DNA from: Azospirillum sp. SYSU D00513
GTDB taxonomy: Bacteria > Pseudomonadota > Alphaproteobacteria > Azospirillales > Azospirillaceae
Assembly: GCF_017356015.1 (NCBI RefSeq)
Contig: NZ_JAFIQV010000012.1
Span: forward strand, 83,501 to 147,500
Length of the DNA stretch: 64,000 bases
Direction: 5' to 3'
A program made the translations under genes and the position numbers. The notes beneath the pieces were generated by a model, which saw only the letters and a list, made by a program, of their open reading frames with translations, made no database searches and was not told the DNA's origin. Within the stretch, counting starts at the first letter, position 1, and every line of letters begins with the position of its first letter. This document shows, piece after piece, positions 42,915 through 52,839 of this stretch.

Positions 42915-44186
42915 ATGCACGACATCCGCGCCATCCGTGAGAATCCCGAAGCCTTCGACCGTGGCCTCGCCCGCCGTGGCCTGGAGCCGATGTCGCCCGC
43001 TCTGCTGGATCTCGATTCCCGGCGCCGCTCCCTGCAAACCCAGCTGCAGGAGATGCAGGCCCGCCGGAACGAGGCGGCCAAGGAGATCGGCGCGGCCAAG
43101 AAGGAAGGGCGCGACGCCCAGCCGCTGATGGACGAGATGACGCGGCTGAAGGAGCAGCTTCCGCAGACCGAGGAGCAGGAAAAGGCGCTCGGGGCCGAGC
43201 TGGACGAGATGCTCGCCTCCATCCCGAACCTGCCGGCGGACGACGTTCCCGACGGGCCGGACGAAACCGCCAACATGGAGATCCGCCGCTGGGGCGAGGC
43301 GCGCGCCATCCCCGGCGCCAAGCAGCATTTCGAACTGGGCGAGGCGCTCGGCCTCATGGACTTCGAGGCGGCGGCACGCATGTCCGGCGCGCGGTTCGCC
43401 GTGCTGAAGGGGCCGCTGGCCCGGCTGGAGCGGGCCATCGCCGACTTCATGCTGGACATCCACACGGGCGAGCACGGCTTCACCGAGATCGCCCCGCCGC
43501 TGCTGGTGCGCGACAACGCGCTGTTCGGCACCGGCCAGCTGCCGAAGTTCGAGGAGGACCTGTTCCGCACCGGCGATCACTTCCTGATCCCGACCTCGGA
43601 GGTGCCGCTCACCAACCTCGTGGCCGACCAGATCGTCGCGGCGGAGGAACTGCCCTACCGCTATGCCGCGCTGACCCCCTGCTTCCGCGCCGAGGCGGGC
43701 TCGGCCGGGCGCGACACGCGCGGGCTGATCCGCCAGCACCAGTTCTGGAAGGTCGAGATGGTCGCCGTCACGACGCCGGAGCAGTCGGAGGAGGAGCAGG
43801 AGCGCATGACCCGCTGCGCCGAAACCATCCTCCAGCGGCTGGACCTTCCCTACCGGACGGTCACGCTCTGCACGGGCGACATGGGCTTCTCCGCGCGCAA
43901 GACCCACGACATCGAGGTCTGGCTGCCGGGCCAGAACGCCTACCGCGAGATCTCCAGCGTGTCCAACTGCGGCGACTTCCAGGCCCGCCGCATGAAGGCG
44001 CGCTGCCGGCCGAAGGGGGAGAAGGCGACGCAGTTCGTCCACACACTCAACGGCTCCGGCGTGGCGGTCGGCCGCTGCCTGATCGCGGTGATGGAGAACT
44101 ACCAGCAGCCCGACGGCTCGATCACCGTGCCCGAGGCGCTGCGCCCCTACATGCGCGGCATCGAAAGGATCGGCGGCAATGTTTGA
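42915..44186 (+). CDS. serS: Seryl-tRNA synthetase
   Basis: The 423-residue class II synthetase charges tRNA-Ser. The N-terminal coiled-coil arm spans about residues 27-100 ([20 protein letters not shown]). Motif 2 lies in [20 protein letters not shown] and motif 3 in [20 protein letters not shown]. Length is typical. The stop overlaps surE by eight bases. Confidence 0.97.
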   Translation: MHDIRAIRENPEAFDRGLARRGLEPMSPALLDLDSRRRSLQTQLQEMQARRNEAAKEIGAAKKEGRDAQPLMDEMTRLKEQLPQTEEQEKALGAELDEMLASIPNLPADDVPDGPDETANMEIRRWGEARAIPGAKQHFELGEALGLMDFEAAARMSGARFAVLKGPLARLERAIADFMLDIHTGEHGFTEIAPPLLVRDNALFGTGQLPKFEEDLFRTGDHFLIPTSEVPLTNLVADQIVAAEELPYRYAALTPCFRAEAGSAGRDTRGLIRQHQFWKVEMVAVTTPEQSEEEQERMTRCAETILQRLDLPYRTVTLCTGDMGFSARKTHDIEVWLPGQNAYREISSVSNCGDFQARRMKARCRPKGEKATQFVHTLNGSGVAVGRCLIAVMENYQQPDGSITVPEALRPYMRGIERIGGNV

Positions 44187-44961
44187 TCTTCCGGTCGATC
44201 TGTCCAAGGCGCGGATCCTCATCACCAACGACGACGGCATCCATGCCCAGGGGCTGAAGGTGCTGGAGGAGATCGCCCGGACGCTGAGCGACGACGTTTG
44301 GGTGGTCGCCCCGGACACCGAACAGTCGGCGGCGAGCCATTCGCTGACGATCCACCGTCCCTTGCGGCTGCGCCAGCACGAGGAGAAGCGCTTCACGGTG
44401 GACGGAACGCCCACCGACTGCGTGCTGCTGGCCATCAACCACGTGATGAAGGACGCGCGGCCGACGCTGGTGCTGTCCGGTGTCAACCAGGGCTCCAACA
44501 TCGGCGAGGACGTGACCTATTCGGGCACCATCGCCGCGGCCATGGAGGCGACGCTTCTGGGCGTTCCCGCCATCGCGCTGAGCCAGCACTACGAGACGGG
44601 CATGCCCATCGAGTGGTCGTCGGCCCGCGCCTTCGGCGCTGACGTGGTGCGCAAGGCGGTGACGGTCGCCTGGCCGAAGAACGTGCTGCTGAACGTGAAC
44701 TTCCCCTCTTGCAAGGCGGAGGAGGTGACCGGGATGCGGGTGGTGCGCCACGGCAAGCGCAAGATCGGCGACGAGCTGACCGAGCGGGTCGATCCGCGCG
44801 GCCGGCCCTATTTCTGGATCGGCACCCTGCGTGGGGAGGCCGACGTCGCCCCGGACACGGACATACATGCCGTGTTCAACGGCGGCATCTCGGTGACGCC
44901 GCTCTACCTCGACCTCACCCACACCGCCACCCTGAAGACGCTGGAACAGGCCTTCGCGTGA
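44179..44961 (+). CDS. surE: 5'/3'-nucleotidase SurE
   Basis: The 260-residue phosphatase hydrolyses nucleoside monophosphates in stress survival. The metal site Asp18-Asp19 lies in [14 protein letters not shown], with the third ligand in SAASHSLT and Asn in [18 protein letters not shown]. The order serS-surE-pcm is conserved. The last four bases overlap the pcm GTG start. Confidence 0.96.
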   Translation: MFDLPVDLSKARILITNDDGIHAQGLKVLEEIARTLSDDVWVVAPDTEQSAASHSLTIHRPLRLRQHEEKRFTVDGTPTDCVLLAINHVMKDARPTLVLSGVNQGSNIGEDVTYSGTIAAAMEATLLGVPAIALSQHYETGMPIEWSSARAFGADVVRKAVTVAWPKNVLLNVNFPSCKAEEVTGMRVVRHGKRKIGDELTERVDPRGRPYFWIGTLRGEADVAPDTDIHAVFNGGISVTPLYLDLTHTATLKTLEQAFA

Positions 44962-45662
44962 CGCTGGAAGCGCGCAAGATCCGCTTGCTGATGACGTTGC
45001 GCCGGGCCGGCGTGACCGACGCGAGGGTTCTCGGCGCCATCGAGCGGATCCCGCGCGAGCTGTTCGTCCCCGACGCCTTCCAGGACCAGGCCTGGGAGGA
45101 CACCGCCCTGCCCATCGACCTGGGCCAGACCATCAGCCAGCCGGTGATCGTGGCGCTGATGACCCAGGCGCTGGAACTGGACGAGCGCATGGCGGTGCTG
45201 GAGGTCGGCACCGGCTCCGGCTACCAGGCGGCGGTGCTGTCGCGGCTGTGCCGGCGGCTCTACACGGTCGAACGCCTGAAGCCGCTCCTGGCCGAGGCGG
45301 AGCGCCGGTTTCAGGCCCTCCGTCTGCACAACATCACCGCCCGCCATGGCGACGGAATGCGCGGCTGGCCCGAGCAGGCCCCCTTCGAGCGCATACTGGT
45401 CACGGCCGCGGGCGGGGATGAGCCGCCAAAGGACTTGACGGAACAGCTCCGCGTTGGTGGTCTCATGGTGATCCCGCTGGGGGGCGACTACCGCAACCAG
45501 CGGGTTGTCCGCATCCGGCGCACCGCGTCCGGTTTCGATCGGGAGGAGTTGTGGCCCGTCCGTTTCGTTCCGCTGCTGCCGGGCACATCGTCCGATGGCT
45601 CGGCAAACCAACCCGGCAGCCCGGATCCGGCCCGTCCGGATGGCGGGACCGCAGCTTCGTGA
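44958..45662 (+). CDS. pcm: Protein-L-isoaspartate O-methyltransferase
   Basis: The 234-residue enzyme methylates isoaspartyl residues in damaged proteins using S-adenosylmethionine. Evidence includes DTALPIDLGQTISQPVIVAL, the SAM motif VLEVGTGSGYQAAVLS, YTVERLKPL and RHGDGMRGW. The GTG start overlaps the surE stop. The C-terminal 20 residues are a Pro/Ser/Gly tail beyond the usual domain. Confidence 0.95.
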   Translation: MTLEARKIRLLMTLRRAGVTDARVLGAIERIPRELFVPDAFQDQAWEDTALPIDLGQTISQPVIVALMTQALELDERMAVLEVGTGSGYQAAVLSRLCRRLYTVERLKPLLAEAERRFQALRLHNITARHGDGMRGWPEQAPFERILVTAAGGDEPPKDLTEQLRVGGLMVIPLGGDYRNQRVVRIRRTASGFDREELWPVRFVPLLPGTSSDGSANQPGSPDPARPDGGTAAS

Positions 45663-46999
45663 CCGCCGCTCCCGTGACCGCATCCTCCCGGACCTTCCGC
45701 TCGCTCCTCGCGCTGCTGGCGCTGCTTCCCCTGGCCGCCGCCTGCGAACGCGCCGGTGGGCTGGCGCCCCTGACCATGGGCCAGCAGGCGAGCCCGTCCG
45801 CCGGCGGGACGGTCACCGTCCAGCCCGGCGACACGGCCTATTCGCTGTCGCGGCGCTACAGCGTGCCGCTCCGCGACCTGATCGAGGTGAACGGGCTTCA
45901 GGCGCCCTACATGCTGGCGATCGGGCAGCGCCTGACCCTGCCGGTCTCGCGCCAGTACATCGTGCAGAAGGGCGACACGCTCTACGGCATCTCCCGCATG
46001 TTCAGCGTGGACACCAGCGAGCTGACCCGGCTCAACAACCTGACCCCGCCCTACGGCGTCCAGGCGGGCCAGCCGCTCCGCCTTCCGGGGGAATCCGGGG
46101 CCATGGAGACGGCGGGCCGCCCGCCGGCCCCGGTCGCCGCGGTGCCCGTCGCCCCGGCCCCGTCCGGCGTTCCTGCCTCCTCCACGCCGTCCGGGCGGCC
46201 GGGCGCGATCGAGACGGCGGAGCTGCCGCCGCCCGGCGCGTCCGCCCCCTCCACCCCCTCCGCTCCGTCCACCGGCACCGGAGCCGCCGCTCCCGCGGGC
46301 ATCGCGGTGACGCCCCTGCCGGCACCGGTTCCCGGCGCCAGGCCTCCGGCGGGCGCCGACTCCGGCGGCGCGTCGGTTTACGAACAGGGACAGGCCCCGA
46401 CGGTCCTCCGTCCGCCCTCGGCGAAGCCGGAACCGGCCCCGATACCAGCACCAACTCCGGCGCCAGTTCCGGCACCGGTGGCGCGGCCGGCGCCCGCCGA
46501 GGCCGCGCCGCCGGTGCGGGAGGTCGTCGTTGCCCCGCCGCCCAAGGCCGTCGAGGAGCCGCCGCCCCGCTCCTCCGGGCGCTTCCTGTGGCCGGTGAAG
46601 GGCAAGCTCGTCTCCGGCTACGGCCCGAAGCCGGACGGCATGCACAATGACGGGCTGAACATCGTGGCGCCCAAGGGGACCACGGTGGTGGCCGCCGACA
46701 ACGGCGTGGTCGCCTATGCCGGGAACGAGCTGCGCGGCTTCGGCAACCTGCTGCTGATCCGCCACGCCGACGGCTGGATCACCGCCTACGCCCACCTCGA
46801 CCGCATCGACGTGGAGCGCGGCGCCACGGTGAAGCGCGGGCAGGCCATCGCGACGGTCGGGCAGACCGGCTCGGTGACCAGCCCGCAGCTTCACTTCGAG
46901 CTGCGCAAGGGCACGCAGGCGGTGGACCCGCGCGACCAGATGGCGCCCGCCCGCCTCAGCGAAGCGGTTTCCCCAGACGGCCGGCAAGGTCCTGGATGA
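45659..46999 (+). CDS. nlpD: LysM-LytM lipoprotein, NlpD/EnvC-like with degenerate active site
   Basis: The GTG at 45659, overlapping the pcm stop, gives 446 residues with a lipoprotein-type signal (SLLALLALLPLAAAC). Two LysM domains follow (TVQPGDTAYSLSRRYSVPLR and YIVQKGDTLYGISRMFSVDT), then a Pro/Ala-rich linker and a C-terminal LytM (M23) domain. Zinc residues are degenerate: the usual HxGxD is HNDGLN and the usual HxH is QLH. Such inactive LytM proteins activate cell-wall amidases during division. An upstream GTG at 45551 would extend deep into pcm and is unlikely. Confidence 0.87.
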   Translation: MTAAPVTASSRTFRSLLALLALLPLAAACERAGGLAPLTMGQQASPSAGGTVTVQPGDTAYSLSRRYSVPLRDLIEVNGLQAPYMLAIGQRLTLPVSRQYIVQKGDTLYGISRMFSVDTSELTRLNNLTPPYGVQAGQPLRLPGESGAMETAGRPPAPVAAVPVAPAPSGVPASSTPSGRPGAIETAELPPPGASAPSTPSAPSTGTGAAAPAGIAVTPLPAPVPGARPPAGADSGGASVYEQGQAPTVLRPPSAKPEPAPIPAPTPAPVPAPVARPAPAEAAPPVREVVVAPPPKAVEEPPPRSSGRFLWPVKGKLVSGYGPKPDGMHNDGLNIVAPKGTTVVAADNGVVAYAGNELRGFGNLLLIRHADGWITAYAHLDRIDVERGATVKRGQAIATVGQTGSVTSPQLHFELRKGTQAVDPRDQMAPARLSEAVSPDGRQGPG

Positions 47000-47825
47000 A
47001 CTGCCAGGCGACGCGGCCCGACCGGCTGCCGCGCGTCATCTGCCATTCCACCGCCCCGGCGTGCAGCTCCTCGACCGGGACGTCCAGCCCGAAGCGCCGG
47101 GCATAGCCTTCCACCATCGCAAAGTAGGTGGGCTGGTCGCAGTTGTGGAAGCCCAGCCACAGCCCGAACCGGTCGGAGAGGGAGACCTTCTCCTCGACCG
47201 CTTCCGCCGGGTTGATGGCGGTGGAGCGCTCGTTCTCGATCATGTCGCGCGGCATCAGGTGGCGGCGGTTCGAGGTCGCGTAGAAGACGACGTTCTCCGG
47301 CCGGCCCTCGACGCCGCCTTCCAGCACCGCCTTCAGCGACTTGTAATGGGCGTCGTCATGGTCGAAGGACAGGTCGTCGCAGAACAGGATGAAGCGGCGC
47401 GGCTCCCCCTTCAGCCGGGCGAGCAGGCGGGGCAGGGTCGGGATGTCCTCGCGGTGGATCTCCACCAGCGCCAGCGTGCCGGGCATCGCCTCGGATACCG
47501 CCGCATGCACCGACTTGACGAGCGAGCTTTTGCCCATGCCGCGCGAGCCCCAGAGCAGGGCGTTGTTCGCCGGCAGGCCGGCCGCGAAGCGGCGGGTGTT
47601 CTCCAGAAGCTGCTCGCGCTGGTGCTCCACGCCCTGGAGCAGCCCGATCTCCACGCGGTTGACGGACGCCACCGGATCCAGCCGGTCGGGGTCGGCGTGC
47701 CAGACGAAGGCGTCGGCGCTTCCCAACGGCAGCGGCCCGTCGGGCGGCGGGGCGAGGCGCTCCAGCGCCTCCGCGATGCGGGTCAGGAGCGGGAGGATCT
47801 GCGGGACGGAGGCGAGGTCGGACAT
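46956..47825 (-). CDS. DUF815-family AAA+ ATPase
   Basis: The 289-residue protein has Walker A GSRGMGKSSL near residue 95 and Walker B RFILFCDDLSFDHDD, with the sensor region FYATSNRRHLMPRDMIENE, all typical of DUF815. Its cellular role is not established. It is convergent with the nlpD-like gene, and their 3' ends overlap by 44 bases. Confidence 0.92.
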   Translation of the reverse strand: MSDLASVPQILPLLTRIAEALERLAPPPDGPLPLGSADAFVWHADPDRLDPVASVNRVEIGLLQGVEHQREQLLENTRRFAAGLPANNALLWGSRGMGKSSLVKSVHAAVSEAMPGTLALVEIHREDIPTLPRLLARLKGEPRRFILFCDDLSFDHDDAHYKSLKAVLEGGVEGRPENVVFYATSNRRHLMPRDMIENERSTAINPAEAVEEKVSLSDRFGLWLGFHNCDQPTYFAMVEGYARRFGLDVPVEELHAGAVEWQMTRGSRSGRVAWQFIQDLAGRLGKPLR

Positions 47826-48021
47826 GGGATGTGGCCCTGGATATTCGGCGGGAACGAGATTGGCGCGGGACAGGGGGCGGGCGACCGATTGGTGGCCCAG
47901 CCATCTTTTGGACGCAAGCGCAACCTACCATACCCGCCCGGCGGCACAAGACGCGCTCCCCGGCCCGCCGGAGGGGCACGCCGCCGCTTCGTGAAACCCC
48001 CGTAATCCGCCCCGTAATCCG

Positions 48022-48049
48022 TTGCATCACGGGCCGGGGCGGCTATAGT
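48022..48049 (+). promoter_or_regulatory. Predicted yajC-secDF promoter
   Basis: TTGCAT (48022-48027) and TATAGT (48044-48049) are 16 bases apart, 51 bases before the yajC start. The rest of the 274-base gap before yajC shows nothing else recognisable. Confidence 0.55.
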
Positions 48050-48099
48050 CCCCGCGTCCAGCCCTGCCGCGGCCGGGACCAAACCATATGGAGCTACCG

Positions 48100-48510
48100 A
48101 TGTTCGTTTCGACGGCCTACGCACAGACCGCCGCCCCCGCCGCCGGCGGGACCGACATGATCGTGCAGTTCATGCCGCTGATCCTCATCTTCATCGTCTT
48201 CTACTTCCTGCTGATCCGTCCGCAGCAGAAGAAGATGAAGGAGCACCGGGCAATGCTCGAGGCGGTCCGGCGCGGCGACCGCGTGGTCACCGGCGGCGGC
48301 ATCATCGGCACCGTCACGAACGTCGGCACCGGCGACGAGCTGACCGTCGAGATCGCCGACAACGTGAAGGTCCGCTGCCTGCGCTCCACGATCAGCGCCG
48401 TGCTCGCAAAGACCGAGCCGGCCGGCAAGGGCGGCACCCCGGCCGAGGGCGAGACGAAGCCCGCCGAAGGCGCGGCCGGCGGCCTCGCCAAGATGTTCGG
48501 CCGCAAGTAA
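48100..48510 (+). CDS. yajC: Preprotein translocase subunit YajC
   Basis: The 136-residue protein is an auxiliary component of the SecDF complex. It has one span near residues 24-42 (VQFMPLILIFIVFYFLLIRP), followed by the hallmark RPQQKKMKEHRAML and a small beta domain (GDRVVTGGGIIGTV). The ATG at 48100 has GGAG six bases before it and is preferred over 48088. secD and secF follow. Confidence 0.96.
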   Translation: MFVSTAYAQTAAPAAGGTDMIVQFMPLILIFIVFYFLLIRPQQKKMKEHRAMLEAVRRGDRVVTGGGIIGTVTNVGTGDELTVEIADNVKVRCLRSTISAVLAKTEPAGKGGTPAEGETKPAEGAAGGLAKMFGRK

Positions 48511-48557
48511 GCCGCACCTAACACGCGCCAACGCCGGCGAACGGGACGCCTCTCTGA

Positions 48558-50153
48558 ATGCTCTATTTTCCGCGCTGGAAGACCATCCTGATCATCGCGA
48601 TCTGCGTGATCGGGACGCTCTTCGCCCTGCCGAACCTCTTCAGCCGCGAATCGCTGGCGAATCTGCCGGGCTGGTACGCCAACAGCCGCATCTCGCTCGG
48701 CCTCGACCTGCGGGGCGGTTCGCACCTGCTGCTCGAGGTGGACATGGACGCGGTCATCCGCGACCGGGTGGAAGGGCTGGTGGACGGCGCCCGCACGCAG
48801 CTGCGCACCGCCAACGTCGGCTACACCACGATCACCCCGTCGGCGCGCGGCATCACGGTGCAACTCCGCGATCCGGCGCAGGCCCAGGCCGCGACGCAGG
48901 CCCTGCGTGAACTCGCCAACACGGTGGGAGGCGGTGCCTTCGGCGGCGGCCAGCCCGACCTCGACGTCGCGGCGGCCAACGGCGCCGTGACCGCCACCCT
49001 CAGCGAGCCCGCCCTGCGCGAGCGCGCCAACCAGGCGGTCGAGCAGTCGATCGAGATCGTGCGCCGCCGCATCGACGAGACCGGCGTCAACGAGCCGACC
49101 ATCGCCCGCCAGGGCGCCGACCGCATCCTGGTCCAGCTTCCCGGCGTCGAGGATCCGGACCGCGTGAAGCGGCTGCTCGGCACCACCGCGAAGATGACCT
49201 TCCGGCTGGTGGACATGAACGCCGACCCGACGGCGACCCGCGCCCCTCCCGGCTCGGAGATCCTGCCTTCGGCCGACCCGACCGGCCCGCAGAGCTACGT
49301 CATCCGCAAGCGGGTCGAGGTGGACGGCGCCAACCTCCAGAACGCCTCGGCGGGCACCAACCCGCAGACCGGCGAATGGGTGGTCAATTTCGAGTTCGAC
49401 AGCACGGGCGCCCGGCGCTTCTCGGAGGTGACCCAGGCCAACGTCGGCCGTCCCTTCGCCATCGTGCTCGACAACAAGGTGATCAGCGCCCCGGTCATCC
49501 GCGAGCCGATCACCGGCGGACGCGGCCAGATCAGCGGCAACTACAACGCCCAGACCGCCAGCGACCTCGCCGTGCTCCTGCGCGCCGGCGCCCTGCCGGC
49601 GCCGCTGAAGGTGATCGAGGAGCGCACGGTCGGCCCCGACCTCGGCGCCGATTCGATCCGCGCCGGCCTGACCTCCGTCATCGTCGGCTTCGTGCTGGTC
49701 TGCGTCTACATGGTCGCGGCCTACGGGCTGTTCGGCACCTTCGCCTGCATCGCGCTGTTCGTGAACATCGTGCTGACGCTGGCGGCCCTGTCCATGCTCC
49801 AGGCGACGCTGACGCTGCCGGGCATCGCCGGCGTGCTGCTGTCGCTCGGCCTCGCCGTCGACGCGAACATCCTGATCAACGAGCGCATCCGCGACGAGAC
49901 GAAGAAGGGCCGCGGCGTGTTCGGCGCGATGGAGGCCGGCTTCAGCCGCGCCTACAGCACGATCGTCGACTCCAACCTGACGACGGTCATCAAGATGATC
50001 ATCCTGTTCGCGCTGGGCACCGGCGCGATCAAGGGCTTCGCCGTCACGATCACCTTCGGCATCCTGATTTCCATGTTCACCGCCACGGTGCTCGTGCGCC
50101 TGATGATGGTGACCTGGCTGCGTCAGACGCGGCCGGCCGCACTGCCGGTCTGA
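48558..50153 (+). CDS. secD: Protein translocase subunit SecD
   Basis: The 531-residue protein uses the proton gradient to help pull proteins across the inner membrane. The first span (residues 8-26) leads to SLGLDLRGGSHLLLEVD, the SecD signature. A periplasmic P1 domain follows. The last 170 residues hold five spans with the motif GLAVDANILINERIRDE. Length fits. Confidence 0.97.
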   Translation: MLYFPRWKTILIIAICVIGTLFALPNLFSRESLANLPGWYANSRISLGLDLRGGSHLLLEVDMDAVIRDRVEGLVDGARTQLRTANVGYTTITPSARGITVQLRDPAQAQAATQALRELANTVGGGAFGGGQPDLDVAAANGAVTATLSEPALRERANQAVEQSIEIVRRRIDETGVNEPTIARQGADRILVQLPGVEDPDRVKRLLGTTAKMTFRLVDMNADPTATRAPPGSEILPSADPTGPQSYVIRKRVEVDGANLQNASAGTNPQTGEWVVNFEFDSTGARRFSEVTQANVGRPFAIVLDNKVISAPVIREPITGGRGQISGNYNAQTASDLAVLLRAGALPAPLKVIEERTVGPDLGADSIRAGLTSVIVGFVLVCVYMVAAYGLFGTFACIALFVNIVLTLAALSMLQATLTLPGIAGVLLSLGLAVDANILINERIRDETKKGRGVFGAMEAGFSRAYSTIVDSNLTTVIKMIILFALGTGAIKGFAVTITFGILISMFTATVLVRLMMVTWLRQTRPAALPV

Positions 50154-50178
50154 CGGGCCGGTCTGAAAGGGTTCATTC

Positions 50179-51135
50179 ATGTTCCGGCTTCGCCTGGTCC
50201 CCGACAAGACCACCATCCCCTTCATGAACGGCCGCTTCGCCGGCCTGTTCGTGTCGGCGTTCCTGTCGATCGCGTCGATGGTGCTGTTCTTCTATCCCGG
50301 CCTGAACTACGGCATCGACTTCCGCGGCGGCATCGCCATCGAGGCGCGCACGGAAGCCCCGGCCGACTTCGCCCAGCTCCGCCAGCAGCTCGGCGAACTC
50401 GGCCTGGGACAGGTCGCGCTTCAGGAGTTCGGGTCGCCGCAGGACGTGCTGATCCGCCTGGAGCGCCAGCCGGGCGACGACGCCGCCCAGCAGGTGGCCG
50501 CCGACCGGGTGCGCGCCCGCCTGGCGGAGATCCTGCCCGGCACCCAGGTCCGCCGCGTCGAGGCGGTCGGCGCCTCGGTCAGCGGCGAGCTGTTCACCAA
50601 CGGCATGCTCGCCATGGGGCTCGCCGTGGTGGCGATGCTGGTCTACATCTGGTTCCGCTTCGAATGGCAGTTCGGTGTGGGGGCGGTGGCGACGCTGCTG
50701 CTCGACGTCACCAAGATCATCGGCTTCTATTCGATCACCGGCCTTCAGTTCAACCTGACGGCGATCGCGGCGATCCTGACCATCATGGGCTATTCGGTGA
50801 ACGACAAGGTCGTGGTCTACGACCGGGTGCGCGAGAACCTGCGCCTTTACAGGAAGATGCCGCTGCGCGACCTCATCGACCTGTCGATCAACGAAACGCT
50901 GAACCGCACCCTCGGCACCTCCGTCTGCACCTTCCTGTCGGTCGTGCCGCTCGCGCTTTTCGGCGGCGAGGCCCTGCAGGAGTTCGGCATCGTCCTGATC
51001 TTCGGCGTGATCATCGCGACCACCTCCTCGATCTTCATCGCCGCCCCCATCCTGCTGTTCCTCGGCGAGAACCGTCTGCGCCGGGGAACGACCGAGGAGA
51101 CCGGCGGCACGGCACCGGCCTCGTCGTCTCCGTAA
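50179..51135 (+). CDS. secF: Protein translocase subunit SecF
   Basis: The 318-residue partner of SecD starts MFRLRLVPDKTTIPFMNGRF, has LNYGIDFRGGIAIEART near the first span and the motif YSVNDKVVVYDRVREN in the membrane domain, followed by LNRTLGTSVCTFLSVVPL. The ribosome-binding site AAAGG lies upstream. It forms an operon with yajC, secD and the next small gene. Confidence 0.97.
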   Translation: MFRLRLVPDKTTIPFMNGRFAGLFVSAFLSIASMVLFFYPGLNYGIDFRGGIAIEARTEAPADFAQLRQQLGELGLGQVALQEFGSPQDVLIRLERQPGDDAAQQVAADRVRARLAEILPGTQVRRVEAVGASVSGELFTNGMLAMGLAVVAMLVYIWFRFEWQFGVGAVATLLLDVTKIIGFYSITGLQFNLTAIAAILTIMGYSVNDKVVVYDRVRENLRLYRKMPLRDLIDLSINETLNRTLGTSVCTFLSVVPLALFGGEALQEFGIVLIFGVIIATTSSIFIAAPILLFLGENRLRRGTTEETGGTAPASSSP

Positions 51136-51204
51136 GCGGCGGGAGCGCGGCGCGCCCGGCGTGCCGCGCGTCCCCTCCCGCGCAATGGGAAGAAAGGAAG
51201 CCTC

Positions 51205-51579
51205 ATGGACATCACCCCGTTCATCCCGTCGGACCGTCAGGTCATCGACGGCTACGGCGATGGCCAGTTCTGCATTTCCGGCGTCTGGCGGCCCGGCCCC
51301 TGCATCGTCCTGCCGGACCGCACGCTCGACTGGGATGTGGAGGGGTTCGAGAGCCTGAGCCTCGACAGCTTCGCGCCTGTGATGGCGGCGGAACCGAAGG
51401 TGGAGATCCTGCTGCTCGGCTGCGGGCCGAAGATGCAGCTTCTTCCCAAGGCGTTGCGCGTGGCGCTGCGCGAGGCTGGCGTGGTGACCGAACTGATGGA
51501 CACGGGTGCGGCCTGCCGCACCTACAACGTCCTGCTGTCCGAAGCGCGCCGGGTCGGTGCGGCCCTCCTCCCGGCCTGA
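51205..51579 (+). CDS. Mth938-like domain protein (DUF498)
   Basis: The 124-residue protein begins DITPFIPSDRQVIDGYGDGQ and contains VEILLLGCGPKMQLLPKALR and MDTGAACRTYNVLLSEARRV, all typical of the Mth938/NDUFAF3-like family. In mitochondria the related NDUFAF3 helps assemble complex I; the bacterial role is unknown but may be similar. It follows secF, the normal alphaproteobacterial position. Its 3' end overlaps hpnE on the other strand by 58 bases. Confidence 0.92.
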   Translation: MDITPFIPSDRQVIDGYGDGQFCISGVWRPGPCIVLPDRTLDWDVEGFESLSLDSFAPVMAAEPKVEILLLGCGPKMQLLPKALRVALREAGVVTELMDTGAACRTYNVLLSEARRVGAALLPA

Positions 51580-52817
51580 TTACCGGCGAGAATCGCCGCA
51601 GCGGCCCGCTCGCCCGAGCGCACCGCCCCTTCCAGCGTGGCGGGTAGCCCCGTGTCCGTCCAGTCCCCGGCCAGGAACAGGTTGGGAAGCGCTGTGACGG
51701 GTCCCGGCCGCCGTGCCGCCTCCGCCGGGCTCTGGTCGAAGGTGGCGCGTTTTTCCTTGATGATCCTGTAAGACGGAATGGCGTCCGCCGTTCCCAGCGC
51801 GCGCGCCACGTCGCGCCACAGGATCCCCGCGACCTCCTCCGCCGGCCGGTCCGCCAGAGCGTCGGCGGCGCTGACCGTGACCGACACCATGTCGCCGCGG
51901 GCGAACAGCCACTCCGCCGTCCCGCCGATCAGCCCCAGGAAGGGCAGGCCTCCCTTGAGCGCCGCCGGCCGGTCCAGCCGGAAATGGGCGTTGACGATGG
52001 CTTCACCGGCGTTGGGCACCGTCAGGCCGGGCAGCAGCCGTTCCGCTGCCCAGGGGGGCAGGGCGAGCAGGACCGTGTCGCCGTCTGTGACCGGGACCGG
52101 GGAGCCGCCCGCCGACAGGGACCTGACGCGCCCGCCCTCCACCGTCAGCCCATCCACGCGCGTGCCGAGGCGAATCGGCGCGCCGCTTTCCTCCAGCCGG
52201 CGCAGGGCCGGTTCGACGAAGGCGGCGGACAGCCCGTCCCTGGCGATCACCGGGCGGCAGGAGGATTCCCCGCGCAGAAGCGTTTCCCGGAGCACGGCCC
52301 CGAACAGCCGGGCCGACACGCGCGACGGGTCGCCGTTCAGGGCGGAGACGACCAGCGGCTTCCACAGCCGTTCATACAGCGCGCCGTCGCGGGACAGGAC
52401 CTCGGCGACGGTGGCGTTCGGCCGGGCGAAGACGGCCTTCAGCGCCCGGAGATAGTCGGCGGGCCGGCTTCCCGGCACGCGCCGGGCCGGATCGACCAGC
52501 CACAGCCCGCCGGGCCGCAGGCACCATTCCCTGCCGTCGCGCAGGTCCAGGAAGGGGAAGGCCGCCGGGCGGATCTCCTCCAGCCGGCCAAGCCCGCCGA
52601 TCCGGTCGGCGTAACCGAGCAGAGCGCGGTTCCCGCTGAGGACGAGGTGGCTGCCGTTGTCCAGCGTGCGGCCGAGCGTGGAGTCGTGAAAGGAGCGGCA
52701 GCGCCCGCCGGCCTGTAGGGCCGATTCGTACAGCGCGACGGCCCGTCCCCCGGCTTGCAGGCGCACGGCGGCGGCGAGGCCGGCGAGCCCGGCGCCGACG
52801 ATGTGGATGGTGGTCAA
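51522..52817 (-). CDS. hpnE: Hydroxysqualene dehydroxylase HpnE
   Basis: The 431-residue flavoenzyme reduces hydroxysqualene to squalene in hopanoid synthesis. It opens with the FAD motif IHIVGAGLAGLAAAVRLQAG and has the amine-oxidase pattern GGRCRSFHD; the closing LFLAGDWTDTGLPATLEGAV is the second FAD motif. It follows hpnC and hpnD in the same direction, which makes the assignment secure. Confidence 0.95.
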   Translation of the reverse strand: MTTIHIVGAGLAGLAAAVRLQAGGRAVALYESALQAGGRCRSFHDSTLGRTLDNGSHLVLSGNRALLGYADRIGGLGRLEEIRPAAFPFLDLRDGREWCLRPGGLWLVDPARRVPGSRPADYLRALKAVFARPNATVAEVLSRDGALYERLWKPLVVSALNGDPSRVSARLFGAVLRETLLRGESSCRPVIARDGLSAAFVEPALRRLEESGAPIRLGTRVDGLTVEGGRVRSLSAGGSPVPVTDGDTVLLALPPWAAERLLPGLTVPNAGEAIVNAHFRLDRPAALKGGLPFLGLIGGTAEWLFARGDMVSVTVSAADALADRPAEEVAGILWRDVARALGTADAIPSYRIIKEKRATFDQSPAEAARRPGPVTALPNLFLAGDWTDTGLPATLEGAVRSGERAAAAILAGNQAGRRAAPTRRASDSRTL

Positions 52818-52839
52818 GGATGGCCGCTCAAGGAATGGG

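Noticed and set aside
45551..45658. Upstream GTG extension of the LytM lipoprotein
   Set aside because: It would place 36 residues before the lipoprotein signal and overlap pcm by 112 bases; the GTG at 45659 overlapping the pcm stop fits better.
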